From Flavobacterium sp. 5 (GTDB lineage: Bacteria > Bacteroidota > Bacteroidia > Flavobacteriales > Flavobacteriaceae), in assembly GCF_002813295.1 (NCBI RefSeq), contig NZ_PHUE01000001.1, positions 3,472,001-3,536,000 on the forward strand: 64,000 bases of DNA, in the 5' to 3' direction. Positions 56,219 through 64,000 of this stretch are shown piece after piece. The notes beneath the pieces were generated by a model that saw nothing but the letters and a program-made list of their open reading frames with translations, searched no databases and was not told where the DNA came from. Positions within the stretch are counted from its first letter, which is position 1. Every line of letters begins with the position of its first letter. The translations under genes were made by a program, and so were the position numbers.

Positions 56219-57697
56219 ATGAGCAAGAACCTAACGACAAGAGCAGAAGATTATTCAAAATGGTACAATGAGTTGGTTGTTAAGGCCGATTTAGCAGAGA
56301 ACTCAGGGGTTAGAGGTTGTATGGTAATAAAGCCTTATGGGTATGCTATATGGGAAAAAATGCAAGCTGAACTCGATAGAATGTTTAAAGAAACAGGACA
56401 TCAAAATGCTTATTTTCCTTTGTTTGTTCCCAAAAGTATGTTTGAAGCAGAAGAGAAGAATGCAGAAGGATTTGCAAAAGAATGTGCAATTGTAACTCAT
56501 TATAGATTAAAAAATGATCCTGATAGACCAGGGAAATTAATGGTTGATCCAAATGCGAAACTGGAAGAGGAATTAATTGTTCGTCCTACGAGTGAAGCAA
56601 TTATTTGGTCTACTTATAAAGGATGGGTTCAGTCATATAGAGATTTACCTTTGTTGATTAATCAATGGGCAAATGTAGTGCGTTGGGAAATGAGAACTCG
56701 ATTGTTCTTACGAACAGCTGAATTTTTATGGCAAGAAGGGCATACTGCACATGCGACTAAAGCAGAAGCAATAGAAGAATCAGAGAAAATGATGAATGTT
56801 TATGCTGATTTCGTTGAGAATTTTATGGCTATTCCAGTTGTAAAAGGATTAAAAACCGAAACAGAGCGTTTTGCAGGTGCTGATGAAACCTATTGTATTG
56901 AAGCCTTGATGCAGGATGGTAAGGCTTTGCAAGCTGGAACATCACACTTTTTAGGACAGAATTTTGCTAAAGCTTTTGATGTGAAATTTGCGAATGCCGA
57001 AGGTAAGCAAGAACACGTTTGGGGAACTTCATGGGGTGTATCTACTCGATTGATGGGGGCATTAGTAATGACCCATTCTGATGATCAAGGATTGGTATTG
57101 CCACCTAATTTAGCTCCGATACAAGTTGTTGTTGTTCCTATATATAAGAGTGATGAACAATTGGCTTCTATTTCAGCCGAAGTAGATGTTTTGGTTAAAG
57201 CGTTGAGAAAATTAAATATCTCAGTAAAATTTGATGATAGAACAACTCAGAAACCTGGATTTAAATTTGCTGAATGGGAATTAAAAGGTGTTCCAGTTCG
57301 AATTGCTGTTGGTCCAAAAGATTTAGAAAATGGAACTTTTGAAGTAGCGAGAAGAGATACTTTGACAAAAGAAGTTGTTTTCAAAGATGGAATTGTGAAT
57401 TATATTGACGATTTATTGGAGCAAATTCAAAAAGATTTATTCGAAAAAGCATTAAATTATAGAAATACTCATATTACTGAAGTAAATAATTTTGATGAGT
57501 TTAAAGCAATTTTAGATGGAGAAGGAGGCTTTGTTTCAGCACATTGGGATGGAACAGCAGCTACTGAAGAGAAGATTAAAGAATTGACAAAAGCAACCAT
57601 AAGATGTATTCCTTTAGATAGAGTTGAACAGGCGGGAAGCTGCGTGTTTACTGGGAATCCTTCTGTTGGAAGAGTGCTTTTTGCTAAGGCATATTAA
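56219..57697 (+). CDS. proS: Prolyl-tRNA synthetase, short (archaeal/eukaryote-like) type
   Basis: The protein charges tRNA-Pro with proline. The ATG at 56219 gives 492 residues starting [16 protein letters not shown], the usual start; an ATG at 56162 lies before the predicted transcript start. Class II motifs are visible: [27 protein letters not shown] and the motif 3 region with [13 protein letters not shown]. The C-terminal domain ends in tyrosine, as in the short ProRS type without the editing insertion. It is a single gene with its own promoter, followed by the tRNA-Glu pair. Confidence 0.96.
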   Translation: MSKNLTTRAEDYSKWYNELVVKADLAENSGVRGCMVIKPYGYAIWEKMQAELDRMFKETGHQNAYFPLFVPKSMFEAEEKNAEGFAKECAIVTHYRLKNDPDRPGKLMVDPNAKLEEELIVRPTSEAIIWSTYKGWVQSYRDLPLLINQWANVVRWEMRTRLFLRTAEFLWQEGHTAHATKAEAIEESEKMMNVYADFVENFMAIPVVKGLKTETERFAGADETYCIEALMQDGKALQAGTSHFLGQNFAKAFDVKFANAEGKQEHVWGTSWGVSTRLMGALVMTHSDDQGLVLPPNLAPIQVVVVPIYKSDEQLASISAEVDVLVKALRKLNISVKFDDRTTQKPGFKFAEWELKGVPVRIAVGPKDLENGTFEVARRDTLTKEVVFKDGIVNYIDDLLEQIQKDLFEKALNYRNTHITEVNNFDEFKAILDGEGGFVSAHWDGTAATEEKIKELTKATIRCIPLDRVEQAGSCVFTGNPSVGRVLFAKAY

Positions 57698-57724
57698 AAA
57701 AATAAAAAAAAAATTGCTTAGCTA

Positions 57725-57754
57725 TTGCGCAAACAAAAAATAGATGTATCTTTG
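57725..57754 (+). promoter_or_regulatory. Promoter of the tRNA-Glu pair
   Basis: TTG (57725-57727), 19 bp, TATCTTTG (57747-57754) matches the full consensus, about 20 bp before the first tRNA. Confidence 0.68.
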
Positions 57755-57774
57755 CATCCGCATTAGAGAAGCAC

Positions 57775-57846
57775 GGTCCGTTCGTCTATCGGTTAGGACG
57801 CCAGGTTTTCATCCTGGTAAGGGGGGTTCGATTCCCCCACGGACTA
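57775..57846 (+). tRNA. tRNA-Glu (anticodon TTC), copy 1
   Basis: The 7-bp acceptor (GGTCCGT with ACGGACT), D arm, the anticodon stem CCAGG/CCTGG around loop TTTTCAT (anticodon TTC) and the T arm GGGGG/CCCCC around TTCGATT all fold. No CCA is encoded. Confidence 0.95.
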
Positions 57847-57892
57847 CAAATCTCATTTACCTGAGAGATTTTTAAAAAAAAATAATGGTAAT

Positions 57893-57964
57893 GGTCCGTT
57901 CGTCTATCGGTTAGGACGCCAGGTTTTCATCCTGGTAAGGGGGGTTCGATTCCCCCACGGACTA
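57893..57964 (+). tRNA. tRNA-Glu (anticodon TTC), copy 2
   Basis: It is identical over all 72 nt to the copy 46 bp upstream, and the same cloverleaf forms. It is probably transcribed with copy 1 from the promoter before that copy. Confidence 0.95.
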
Positions 57965-58116
57965 CAAAATTAGTTGTAAATTAGTTTTATAAAACATCAA
58001 ATTCAGTGTCTCGAAATTATGTTTTATTAGTTAAAACCAAAGTGATTAAATAATAATTGTGGGAGGTTTTTCTTTTTTAACTAAGTATTAATAACCTTAC
58101 AATTAAATTAAAAAAA

Positions 58117-58368
58117 ATGGCAAATCATAAGTCAGCTTTAAAAAGAATTAGAAGCAACGAAAAAAGAAGAGTATTAAATAGATACCAACATAAAACTACT
58201 CGTAACGCTATCAAAGCATTAAGAATAGCTACTGATAAAGCAGATGCTTCTGCAAAATTATCAACTGTAATATCTATGATTGATAAATTAGCAAAGAAAA
58301 ATATCATTCATGATAACAAAGCTTCAAACTTGAAGTCTAAGTTAACTAAACATGTTGCTAAATTGTAA
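58117..58368 (+). CDS. rpsT: 30S ribosomal protein S20
   Basis: The 83-residue basic protein begins MANHKSALKRIRSNEKRR and has the helical Lys/Ala-rich composition of S20, which binds 16S rRNA in the small subunit. Its length is normal. It is a single gene after the tRNA pair, closed by a strong terminator. Confidence 0.97.
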   Translation: MANHKSALKRIRSNEKRRVLNRYQHKTTRNAIKALRIATDKADASAKLSTVISMIDKLAKKNIIHDNKASNLKSKLTKHVAKL

Positions 58369-58390
58369 TTAATATAATTTATATAATAAA

Positions 58391-58419
58391 AAAAGCTCCT
58401 TGAAAAAGGAGCTTTTTTT
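58391..58419. terminator. Bidirectional terminator between rpsT and the response regulator
   Basis: AAAAGCTCCTT (58391-58401) pairs with AAGGAGC and T (58406-58419) around a GAAA loop. A and T runs on both sides let it serve both convergent genes. Confidence 0.9.
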
Positions 58420-58466
58420 ATATAATATATGTGTGTTATTGTTTAAAAGGAGTAATGAAATTAGAT

Positions 58467-58850
58467 TTAGGGTTTTAAATAATTTAGCATTTCAACGGTG
58501 ATCGGTTTGGATAGAAACTCAATAACATTAGAGTATGATTTTGATTTTTTGATATCCTCGGGATCTATTGTTGAGGTTAGGATTATGACTTTGGTGTTAT
58601 TTAATTTGTAGTAATTGGAGTTGTTGAATAAGTCAAGAAACTCCCAGCCACCCATTACAGGCATGTTTAAGTCTAAAAATAATAATTGAGGTTTGGTTTC
58701 TTCGTTGGTTATGTTATTTATAAAAGTAATCGCTTCTTTGCCGTTAGTAGCATTTATTATTTCTTTTGCGAATGAGGCTTTTTGTACTACTTTTTTGAAT
58801 AGCATTAATGTAATTGGGTCATCGTCGATGCACATAATTAAGTCTAACAT
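58467..58850 (-). CDS. Single-domain response regulator
   Basis: The 127-residue protein is only a receiver domain: acidic pocket CIDDDP (7-12), phospho-acceptor Asp60 in FLDLNMP, and the conserved lysine in FLSKPI. With no output domain it probably works by protein contact or phosphotransfer. It is 1 bp after the PAS kinase gene on the same strand, so the two are partners. Confidence 0.92.
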   Translation of the reverse strand: MLDLIMCIDDDPITLMLFKKVVQKASFAKEIINATNGKEAITFINNITNEETKPQLLFLDLNMPVMGGWEFLDLFNNSNYYKLNNTKVIILTSTIDPEDIKKSKSYSNVIEFLSKPITVEMLNYLKP

Positions 58851-58851
58851 T

Positions 58852-60564
58852 TTAAAAAGATTTAAGTGTTAGTGTAAATTCGGTTCCTTTTTCGATTTCA
58901 CTTTGAATGCTTATTGTACCATCCATAGTTTCTATTTGTGATTTGACTAAGAATAAGCCAAGTCCTTTGCTGTCTGGGTAATCGTGAAATCTTTGATAGA
59001 GACCAAATATTTTATTTTTGTGTCTCTCTAAATCTATGCCGATACCGTTATCTTTGAAATTGATTGAAATAATATGATCTGTTTCTGAAATAGTAATATC
59101 TATAATTAAATCTCTGTCTTTTGATCTGAATTTAAGAGAATTGGTAAATAAATTGAGTATGATGCTTTCAAGATAAGCTTTATTGGTGCTTATTTTAGAA
59201 ACGTTTCCGTAGTCGATGTTTAACTTTGGTTTTATAGTTTCGATTCTTAAATTTAGTTGGTTAAGAATATTTCTGAAAATATCTTGTATTTGTACTTCTT
59301 CATTTTGTATAGATGGACTGTCTTTTATGGTGATTACTTTGGCAAGATCATTGATGGTTTCGTTAAGTAAATGTGTAGATATTGTAAAACCATTTATGAT
59401 CTCTTTTAAATCTTCGCTTTCAATTGTAGCTTCATCGATTAAATTTAACAGACCAGTTAAATTTGATAAAGGAGCTCTTAAATTGTGAGAGGTGATGTAT
59501 GAAAATTGTTTTAAATCTTTATTGTTACGGGTTAATTCTCGAATGAGTATTTCTTTTTCTTTTTCTAATTTTTTATCTTCTGTGATGTCTCTTTGTATGG
59601 AGATCCAGTGAGATAGGTCTTGCTCGAGATTATAAACAGGTATGAGAGATAAACTTACCCAATATTCAGAATTATCTTTTTTGTAGAGTATAATTTCTGA
59701 AAAACATTCATTCCTGTTTTTTATAGCTTGTGTTAATTTGGAAATTTCATGAACATCTGAATTTTTTCCCATGAAAAAATTAGGTGATTTGCCTATAATT
59801 TCAGGGTGTGAGTAGCCAGACATTTTACTGAAAGCAGGATTTGCATAAACTATTTTAGGAATTTGTTGGTCATGTGAAGTTGCTTGGGTAATTATAATTG
59901 AATCTCGGGCTTCAGTAAAAACTGTTTCTAGTAATTTTAGCCTATTTTCTTCTTCTTTTTGTTTGGTTATATCTTGTATGGCACCAATCATTCGTATGGC
60001 TTTTCCGTTTTCATCTTTTAAGATGAAGCCTCTATCTAAAACATGTTTATAGGTATTATCTGCGCATTTGAATCGGTATTGGTCTTGCCATTTTTCTGTT
60101 TTTTGTTCGAGAAAAGAGTAGAGTTTAATAGACATTTTTATACTGTCTTCTGGGTGAATGTTGTCAAACCACCATTTTGAAGTATTGCCTACTTTGTCTT
60201 GATTGTAGCCATATATTCCTTTGATACCTTTGTTCCAAGTGAGTTTGTCTTCGGGTATTTTCCAATCCCAAATAGTGTCGCTAGTTGCTTTTGCAACAAT
60301 ATCATATTTTTCGTTAGATTCTTTTAGTTTGTCATTAGTTTGTTTTAGTTTTTTGTATGTTTCGGTGTTTTTTTTATCGTTTTTGTATAAAACATATCTA
60401 AAGAGTAGTCCAGTGATAGTTATGAAAAGGATGTCTTTAATAAAACCAAAATTATAAGCATTTAAATAAGGTGAATAATGTTTTGCTAATTTAAAGCTAA
60501 TGATAGCAATAAATAGTGCAGTAATTATATAGACTAAGGTTATTTGGTTCGCTCTGTTTTTCAT
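58852..60564 (-). CDS. PAS-domain sensor histidine kinase
   Basis: The 570-residue protein has two N-terminal membrane segments (about 8-26 and 42-60), a coiled segment, PAS domains at about 88-200 (IWDWKIPEDKLTW) and 212-328 (NPAFSKMSGYS, IIGKSPNFFMG), a histidine box SHNLRAPLSNLTG (His360), and an HATPase domain with DNGIGIDLERH and GLGLFLV. It would phosphorylate the response regulator encoded 1 bp downstream. The HNLRAPL version of the histidine box is common in Bacteroidota kinases. The signal is unknown. Confidence 0.92.
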   Translation of the reverse strand: MKNRANQITLVYIITALFIAIISFKLAKHYSPYLNAYNFGFIKDILFITITGLLFRYVLYKNDKKNTETYKKLKQTNDKLKESNEKYDIVAKATSDTIWDWKIPEDKLTWNKGIKGIYGYNQDKVGNTSKWWFDNIHPEDSIKMSIKLYSFLEQKTEKWQDQYRFKCADNTYKHVLDRGFILKDENGKAIRMIGAIQDITKQKEEENRLKLLETVFTEARDSIIITQATSHDQQIPKIVYANPAFSKMSGYSHPEIIGKSPNFFMGKNSDVHEISKLTQAIKNRNECFSEIILYKKDNSEYWVSLSLIPVYNLEQDLSHWISIQRDITEDKKLEKEKEILIRELTRNNKDLKQFSYITSHNLRAPLSNLTGLLNLIDEATIESEDLKEIINGFTISTHLLNETINDLAKVITIKDSPSIQNEEVQIQDIFRNILNQLNLRIETIKPKLNIDYGNVSKISTNKAYLESIILNLFTNSLKFRSKDRDLIIDITISETDHIISINFKDNGIGIDLERHKNKIFGLYQRFHDYPDSKGLGLFLVKSQIETMDGTISIQSEIEKGTEFTLTLKSF

Positions 60565-60710
60565 TAATCAAATATAATTATTTAATGTTAAAATTTAAAA
60601 CTTCATTTTAAATAAATTCTGACACAATTTATTTAATGTTTTATTAATTACCTATGTGTTAACAAAATAGCAAACTATTGCATAAATATTTTTTATATCA
60701 AAATAAAGTG

Positions 60711-60718
60711 TACCTTTG
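60711..60718 (+). promoter_or_regulatory. -7 element of the typA promoter
   Basis: TACCTTTG matches TAnnTTTG 19 bp before the ATG, implying a very short leader. The TTG at 60678-60680 is about 30 bp upstream of it, wider than usual. Confidence 0.5.
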
Positions 60719-60737
60719 CACCCATTAAAAATCACAG

Positions 60738-62534
60738 ATGGAAGCTATTAGAAACATTGCAATTATTGCCCACGTCGATCACGGTAAAACAACTTTGGTT
60801 GATAAAATTATGTATCACTGTCAGTTATTTCGTGATAACGAGAATACAGGTGACTTAATCCTTGATAACAACGACTTAGAGCGTGAAAGAGGTATTACAA
60901 TTACTTCAAAGAATGTTTCTGTTTCTTATAAAGGAACAAAAATCAATATTATTGACACTCCTGGTCACGCCGATTTTGGTGGAGAGGTAGAGCGTGTATT
61001 AAATATGGCTGATGGAGTTTGTCTTTTGGTAGATGCTTTTGAAGGACCTATGCCACAAACGCGTTTTGTATTGCAAAAAGCGATTGACTTAGGATTAAAA
61101 CCATGCGTAGTAATCAATAAAGTTGATAAAGAAAACTGTACTCCTGAAGAAGTTCATGAAAAAGTTTTTGACTTAATGTTTGAATTAGGTGCTGAAGAAT
61201 GGCAGTTGGATTTTCCAACAGTTTATGGTTCAGCAAAAAATAACTGGATGTCTGATCATTGGGAAAACGTAACTGATAATGTGGAAGCATTATTGGATAT
61301 GGTAATCGAAAATGTACCTGCTCCTAAAGTTTCTGAGGGTACTCCTCAAATGTTGATTACATCTTTAGATTTCTCGGCTTTTACAGGACGTATTGCTATT
61401 GGTCGTTTAGAAAGAGGTGTTTTGAAAGAAGGAATGCCAATTTCTTTGGTTAAAAGAGATGGTACAGTAACAAAATCTAGAATTAAAGAATTACATACTT
61501 TTGAAGGTCTTGGACGTAAAAAAGTACAAGAAGTAATTGCTGGAGATATTTGTGCTATTGTTGGTGTTGAAGGTTTTGAAATTGGTGATACTATCGCTGA
61601 TCATGAAAATCCTGAAGGTTTAGCATCTATTGCTATTGATGAGCCAACAATGAGTATGTTATTTACTATTAATGACTCTCCTTTCTTTGGTAAAGAAGGT
61701 AAATTTGTAACTTCTCGTCATATTAGAGAAAGACTTACAAAAGAATTAGAGAAAAACTTAGCTATGAAGTTAGGTGAAACTGATTCTGCTGATAAATTCA
61801 TGGTTTTTGGTCGTGGAGTACTTCACTTATCTGTTCTTATTGAAACAATGAGAAGAGAAGGGTATGAGTTGCAAATCGGTCAACCACAAGTTATCATCAA
61901 AGAAATAGATGGTAAAAAATGTGAGCCTATTGAGGAATTAACAATCGATTTGCCAGAAACACTTTCAGGAAGAGCGGTAGAGTTTGTTACCATGCGTAAA
62001 GGAGAAATGTTGAGTATGGAAACTAAAGGGGAACGTATGATTGTAAAATTCAACATTCCATCACGTGGAATTATTGGATTGCGTAACCAATTGCTTACTG
62101 CTACAGCTGGTGAGGCTATTATGGCACACCGTTTTATTGGATATGAGCCTTACAAAGGAGAAATTGCTGGACGTAACAAAGGTTCATTAATTTCTATGGA
62201 AAAAGGAAAAGCTATTCCTTATTCTATCGATAAATTACAAGATCGTGGTAAATTCTTCGTTGAACCAAATGCTGAAATTTACGAAGGTCAGGTAATTGGA
62301 GAAAACTCTCGTGGTGACGATATGTGTGTAAACGTAACTAAAGAGAAAAAACAATCTAACGTTCGTTCTTCTGGAAATGATGAGAAAGCAAGAATTATTC
62401 CTCCAATCATTTTCTCTTTAGAGGAAGCATTAGAATACATTCAAAAAGATGAGTATGTTGAGGTAACTCCAAAATCTATTCGTTTAAGAAAAATTTATTT
62501 AACAGAAACTGATAGAAAAAGATTTAAAATCTAA
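60738..62534 (+). CDS. typA: Translational GTPase TypA/BipA
   Basis: The 598-residue cytoplasmic GTPase has G1 [10 protein letters not shown] (11-20), G3 [11 protein letters not shown]4 NKVD, EF-Tu-like domain II, EF-G-like domain III and V, and the TypA-specific C-terminal part. It acts on the ribosome, especially in stress or cold. Length and motifs are typical. It has its own promoter and terminator and is divergent from the PAS kinase. Confidence 0.97.
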   Translation: MEAIRNIAIIAHVDHGKTTLVDKIMYHCQLFRDNENTGDLILDNNDLERERGITITSKNVSVSYKGTKINIIDTPGHADFGGEVERVLNMADGVCLLVDAFEGPMPQTRFVLQKAIDLGLKPCVVINKVDKENCTPEEVHEKVFDLMFELGAEEWQLDFPTVYGSAKNNWMSDHWENVTDNVEALLDMVIENVPAPKVSEGTPQMLITSLDFSAFTGRIAIGRLERGVLKEGMPISLVKRDGTVTKSRIKELHTFEGLGRKKVQEVIAGDICAIVGVEGFEIGDTIADHENPEGLASIAIDEPTMSMLFTINDSPFFGKEGKFVTSRHIRERLTKELEKNLAMKLGETDSADKFMVFGRGVLHLSVLIETMRREGYELQIGQPQVIIKEIDGKKCEPIEELTIDLPETLSGRAVEFVTMRKGEMLSMETKGERMIVKFNIPSRGIIGLRNQLLTATAGEAIMAHRFIGYEPYKGEIAGRNKGSLISMEKGKAIPYSIDKLQDRGKFFVEPNAEIYEGQVIGENSRGDDMCVNVTKEKKQSNVRSSGNDEKARIIPPIIFSLEEALEYIQKDEYVEVTPKSIRLRKIYLTETDRKRFKI

Positions 62535-62553
62535 TTCTTTTATTTTTATTATA

Positions 62554-62583
62554 AAAAAACCCATTCATTTGAATGGGTTTTTT
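62554..62583. terminator. Terminator after typA
   Basis: AAAAAACCCATTC (62554-62566) pairs with GAATGGGTTTTTT (62571-62583) around a 4-nt loop. It is a 13-bp perfect stem, probably used from both sides. Confidence 0.92.
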
Positions 62584-62753
62584 GTTTTTCTCTATTTAAT
62601 TTTAATAATGCAGAGTAATATATTTTTCTTTAGCGCTGATAGTTCAATTGCTTAAGAAATAGTTTTTATTTAAAAAGGCAAATATTTAATGAAGAGTAGA
62701 ATTCATATTAACTTAAAAAAGCCTTCACTTCTGCTATATTTTTAGTTAAAGCT

Positions 62754-63173
62754 TTAATGTGCATCATTCATTTTGATACTAATCTTCGAATCAGTAATAA
62801 TTTTAAACTTTGTTTCTTCATATTTTGGAGGTCCCATAAATCCTTTGGCATTATTAGAACAAGCAACAGGTTCTTTGGGCATACCTATAAAGTTTTTGTC
62901 TAGTTTTCCATTGTTGTTTTCATCGTGATATACCATAACGGTATATTCTCCTTTAGGAATATCAGTAAAAATAACAGTAGCTGAATTTGATTTTATTGGG
63001 GTGGAATCTTTTTTGTATGATGTTTTAAGAAATTTTTCTTTAGAATTGTACAGTTCTGCAGTTAGTAATCCAGTATTGTTTTTTAAACCCGAAACATTGA
63101 TAGTTAGGTTTGAGCTTTGAGTATACCCTACACTACAAATTGATAATAAGATTACGGAGAAAAGCTTTGTCAT
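62754..63173 (-). CDS. DUF2141-family secreted protein
   Basis: The 139-residue protein has a signal peptide ending YTQ near 19 and a small beta-sandwich with GLLTAELYNS, IPKGEYTVMVYHDENNNGKLD and GMPKEPVACSNNA, the DUF2141 pattern. Its function is unknown. It is likely periplasmic or outer-membrane-associated. It lies 34 bp after the T9SS gene on the same strand, perhaps in one transcript. Confidence 0.88.
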   Translation of the reverse strand: MTKLFSVILLSICSVGYTQSSNLTINVSGLKNNTGLLTAELYNSKEKFLKTSYKKDSTPIKSNSATVIFTDIPKGEYTVMVYHDENNNGKLDKNFIGMPKEPVACSNNAKGFMGPPKYEETKFKIITDSKISIKMNDAH

Positions 63174-63207
63174 GATTATTGATTTATATTTTTAAAAATT
63201 GATTACT

Positions 63208-64000
63208 TTATCTTTTTAAACTAAAATGACCTTTTGCTTCGCGCCCATCTTCCAGTTTTATACTATACCAATAATCATCACTAGGCATTTGGTTTCCTAT
63301 AAAAGTGCCATCCCAACCATCGCTTAGTGCAGAAATTTGTTTTATTAATTTACCATATCGATCGTAAATAAAAATTTTTGCTCCTGCATTGAATGTTTCA
63401 TTTACTCCCTTGATGTTCCAATAATCATTATAACCATCATTATTGGGTGTGAAAAACTTTGGAATTCCAAGCACCGCAATAGTTTTTTTAACAATCCCAC
63501 ATCCGTTTTTGTCACTAATATAAAGTTCGTGAATTCCAGGTGAAACATTCTCAAAAGAGTTGGATTCCTGAAAAGGACCAGTAGGTAAATCAATACTATA
63601 TACATAATCTCCTTGGCCTGAAATGTTTGCTGACACGGTATTAAAATCGGAAAGATCTGAAATAGTTACCGAATTTAAATGGGCAATGTCCGAAGCTGTT
63701 ACAGTAATACTTCTGGTTCTGTCACAACCTTTTTGGTTGAATACTGTTACTTCGTATATGCCTTCTTTGTTAACATCAAGAGTATAATTGTTTTCATTTG
63801 GAAGCGTTATTCCATCTTTGGTCCAAATATAATTGTAGTCAGTAATTGGAGTATTATCTATGATTCCAGCATTGAGAGTAACATAAAAACTTGGTAAATT
63901 TGAACATACTAATTCATTGTTATTTTGGTTCTGGTTAGTGTCAATGTTGGGTTTTGGATTCACTATAAGAGTTATATAAGGTCCTAATCCAAAGCAAGAA
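63208..64000 (-). CDS. T9SS type B sorting-domain protein, N-terminus outside window
   Basis: The reading frame continues past the right edge (codons before the GTG at 63963 read CFGLGPYITLI), so the start is missing. At least 260 residues are visible. Two PKD/Ig-like repeats (GC.RTRSITV and GCGIVKKTIAV type) lead to the gliding-motility-associated C-terminal domain: IPKFFTPNNDGYNDYWNI, IFIYDRYGKLI, and DDYWYSIKLEDG. This T9SS type B signal exports the protein to the cell surface, often for adhesins or large repeat proteins. Confidence 0.9.
   Translation of the reverse strand, partial: SCFGLGPYITLIVNPKPNIDTNQNQNNNELVCSNLPSFYVTLNAGIIDNTPITDYNYIWTKDGITLPNENNYTLDVNKEGIYEVTVFNQKGCDRTRSITVTASDIAHLNSVTISDLSDFNTVSANISGQGDYVYSIDLPTGPFQESNSFENVSPGIHELYISDKNGCGIVKKTIAVLGIPKFFTPNNDGYNDYWNIKGVNETFNAGAKIFIYDRYGKLIKQISALSDGWDGTFIGNQMPSDDYWYSIKLEDGREAKGHFSLKR

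Noticed and set aside
57775..57964. Tandem tRNA genes as a possible attachment site for an integrated element
   Set aside because: Both copies are full-length tRNA genes, only 46 bp apart, and no integrase or foreign cargo lies near.

Overview
The window looks like chromosomal DNA of a Flavobacterium-like member of the Bacteroidota. It is AT-rich. Secreted proteins end their signal peptides in the 'xxAQ' style, promoters follow the TTG-N-TAnnTTTG pattern, and there are SusC/SusD proteins, type IX secretion C-terminal domains of both the A and B type, and a hybrid two-component kinase beside a carbohydrate locus.

Layout. 107-1648: acyl-CoA carboxylase beta subunit. 1878-8469 (+): a four-gene carbohydrate operon with two SGNH-type esterases, a GH2 enzyme resembling beta-glucuronidase, and a GH3 whose signal peptide has lost its start codon. 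8701-12073 (+): an EGF-containing lipoprotein, an aldo/keto reductase, a Crp/Fnr-type regulator and a medium-chain oxidoreductase. 12159-28547 (-): an operon-like run of eleven genes, read from its promoter end as GH26, GPH sugar transporter, GH130 phosphorylase, AGE-family epimerase, tandem CBM protein, GH26 lipoprotein, GH5_7, GH-D alpha-galactosidase-like, GH28-like, GH3, GH97. 28826-43852 (+): AraC regulator, SusC, SusD, two surface glycan-binding lipoproteins, a type IX secreted protein, GH2 beta-galactosidase, GH27 alpha-galactosidase and GH5. The rest is mostly housekeeping or envelope genes: CHASE4 hybrid kinase, GNAT, porin, DegT aminotransferase, amidase, Spy-like protein, rimO, FadL-like protein, Tyr/Gly-rich lipoprotein, proS, two identical tRNA-Glu genes, rpsT, PAS kinase plus response regulator, typA, DUF2141, and a truncated type B T9SS protein at the right edge.

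The genes from 12159 to 43852 form one large beta-mannan utilization locus. Surface mannanases and binding proteins would cut and hold the polymer and SusCD would import oligosaccharides. Alpha-galactosidases, a beta-galactosidase and beta-glucosidases would trim the branches and glucose. Mannobiose would enter the cytoplasm through the GPH symporter, be epimerised to mannosyl-glucose, and be split by the GH130 phosphorylase. The beta-galactosidase/alpha-galactosidase pair, together with GH5, GH3 and the esterases of the neighbouring operon, would suit an acetylated beta-galactoglucomannan; this substrate is inferred, not shown.

Three copies of a hairpin-carrying intergenic repeat (about 21.1, 41.5 and 53.2 kb) and a 20-bp perfect palindrome at 12.1 kb lie between genes. 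No phage, insertion sequence, integrase or CRISPR array was found.
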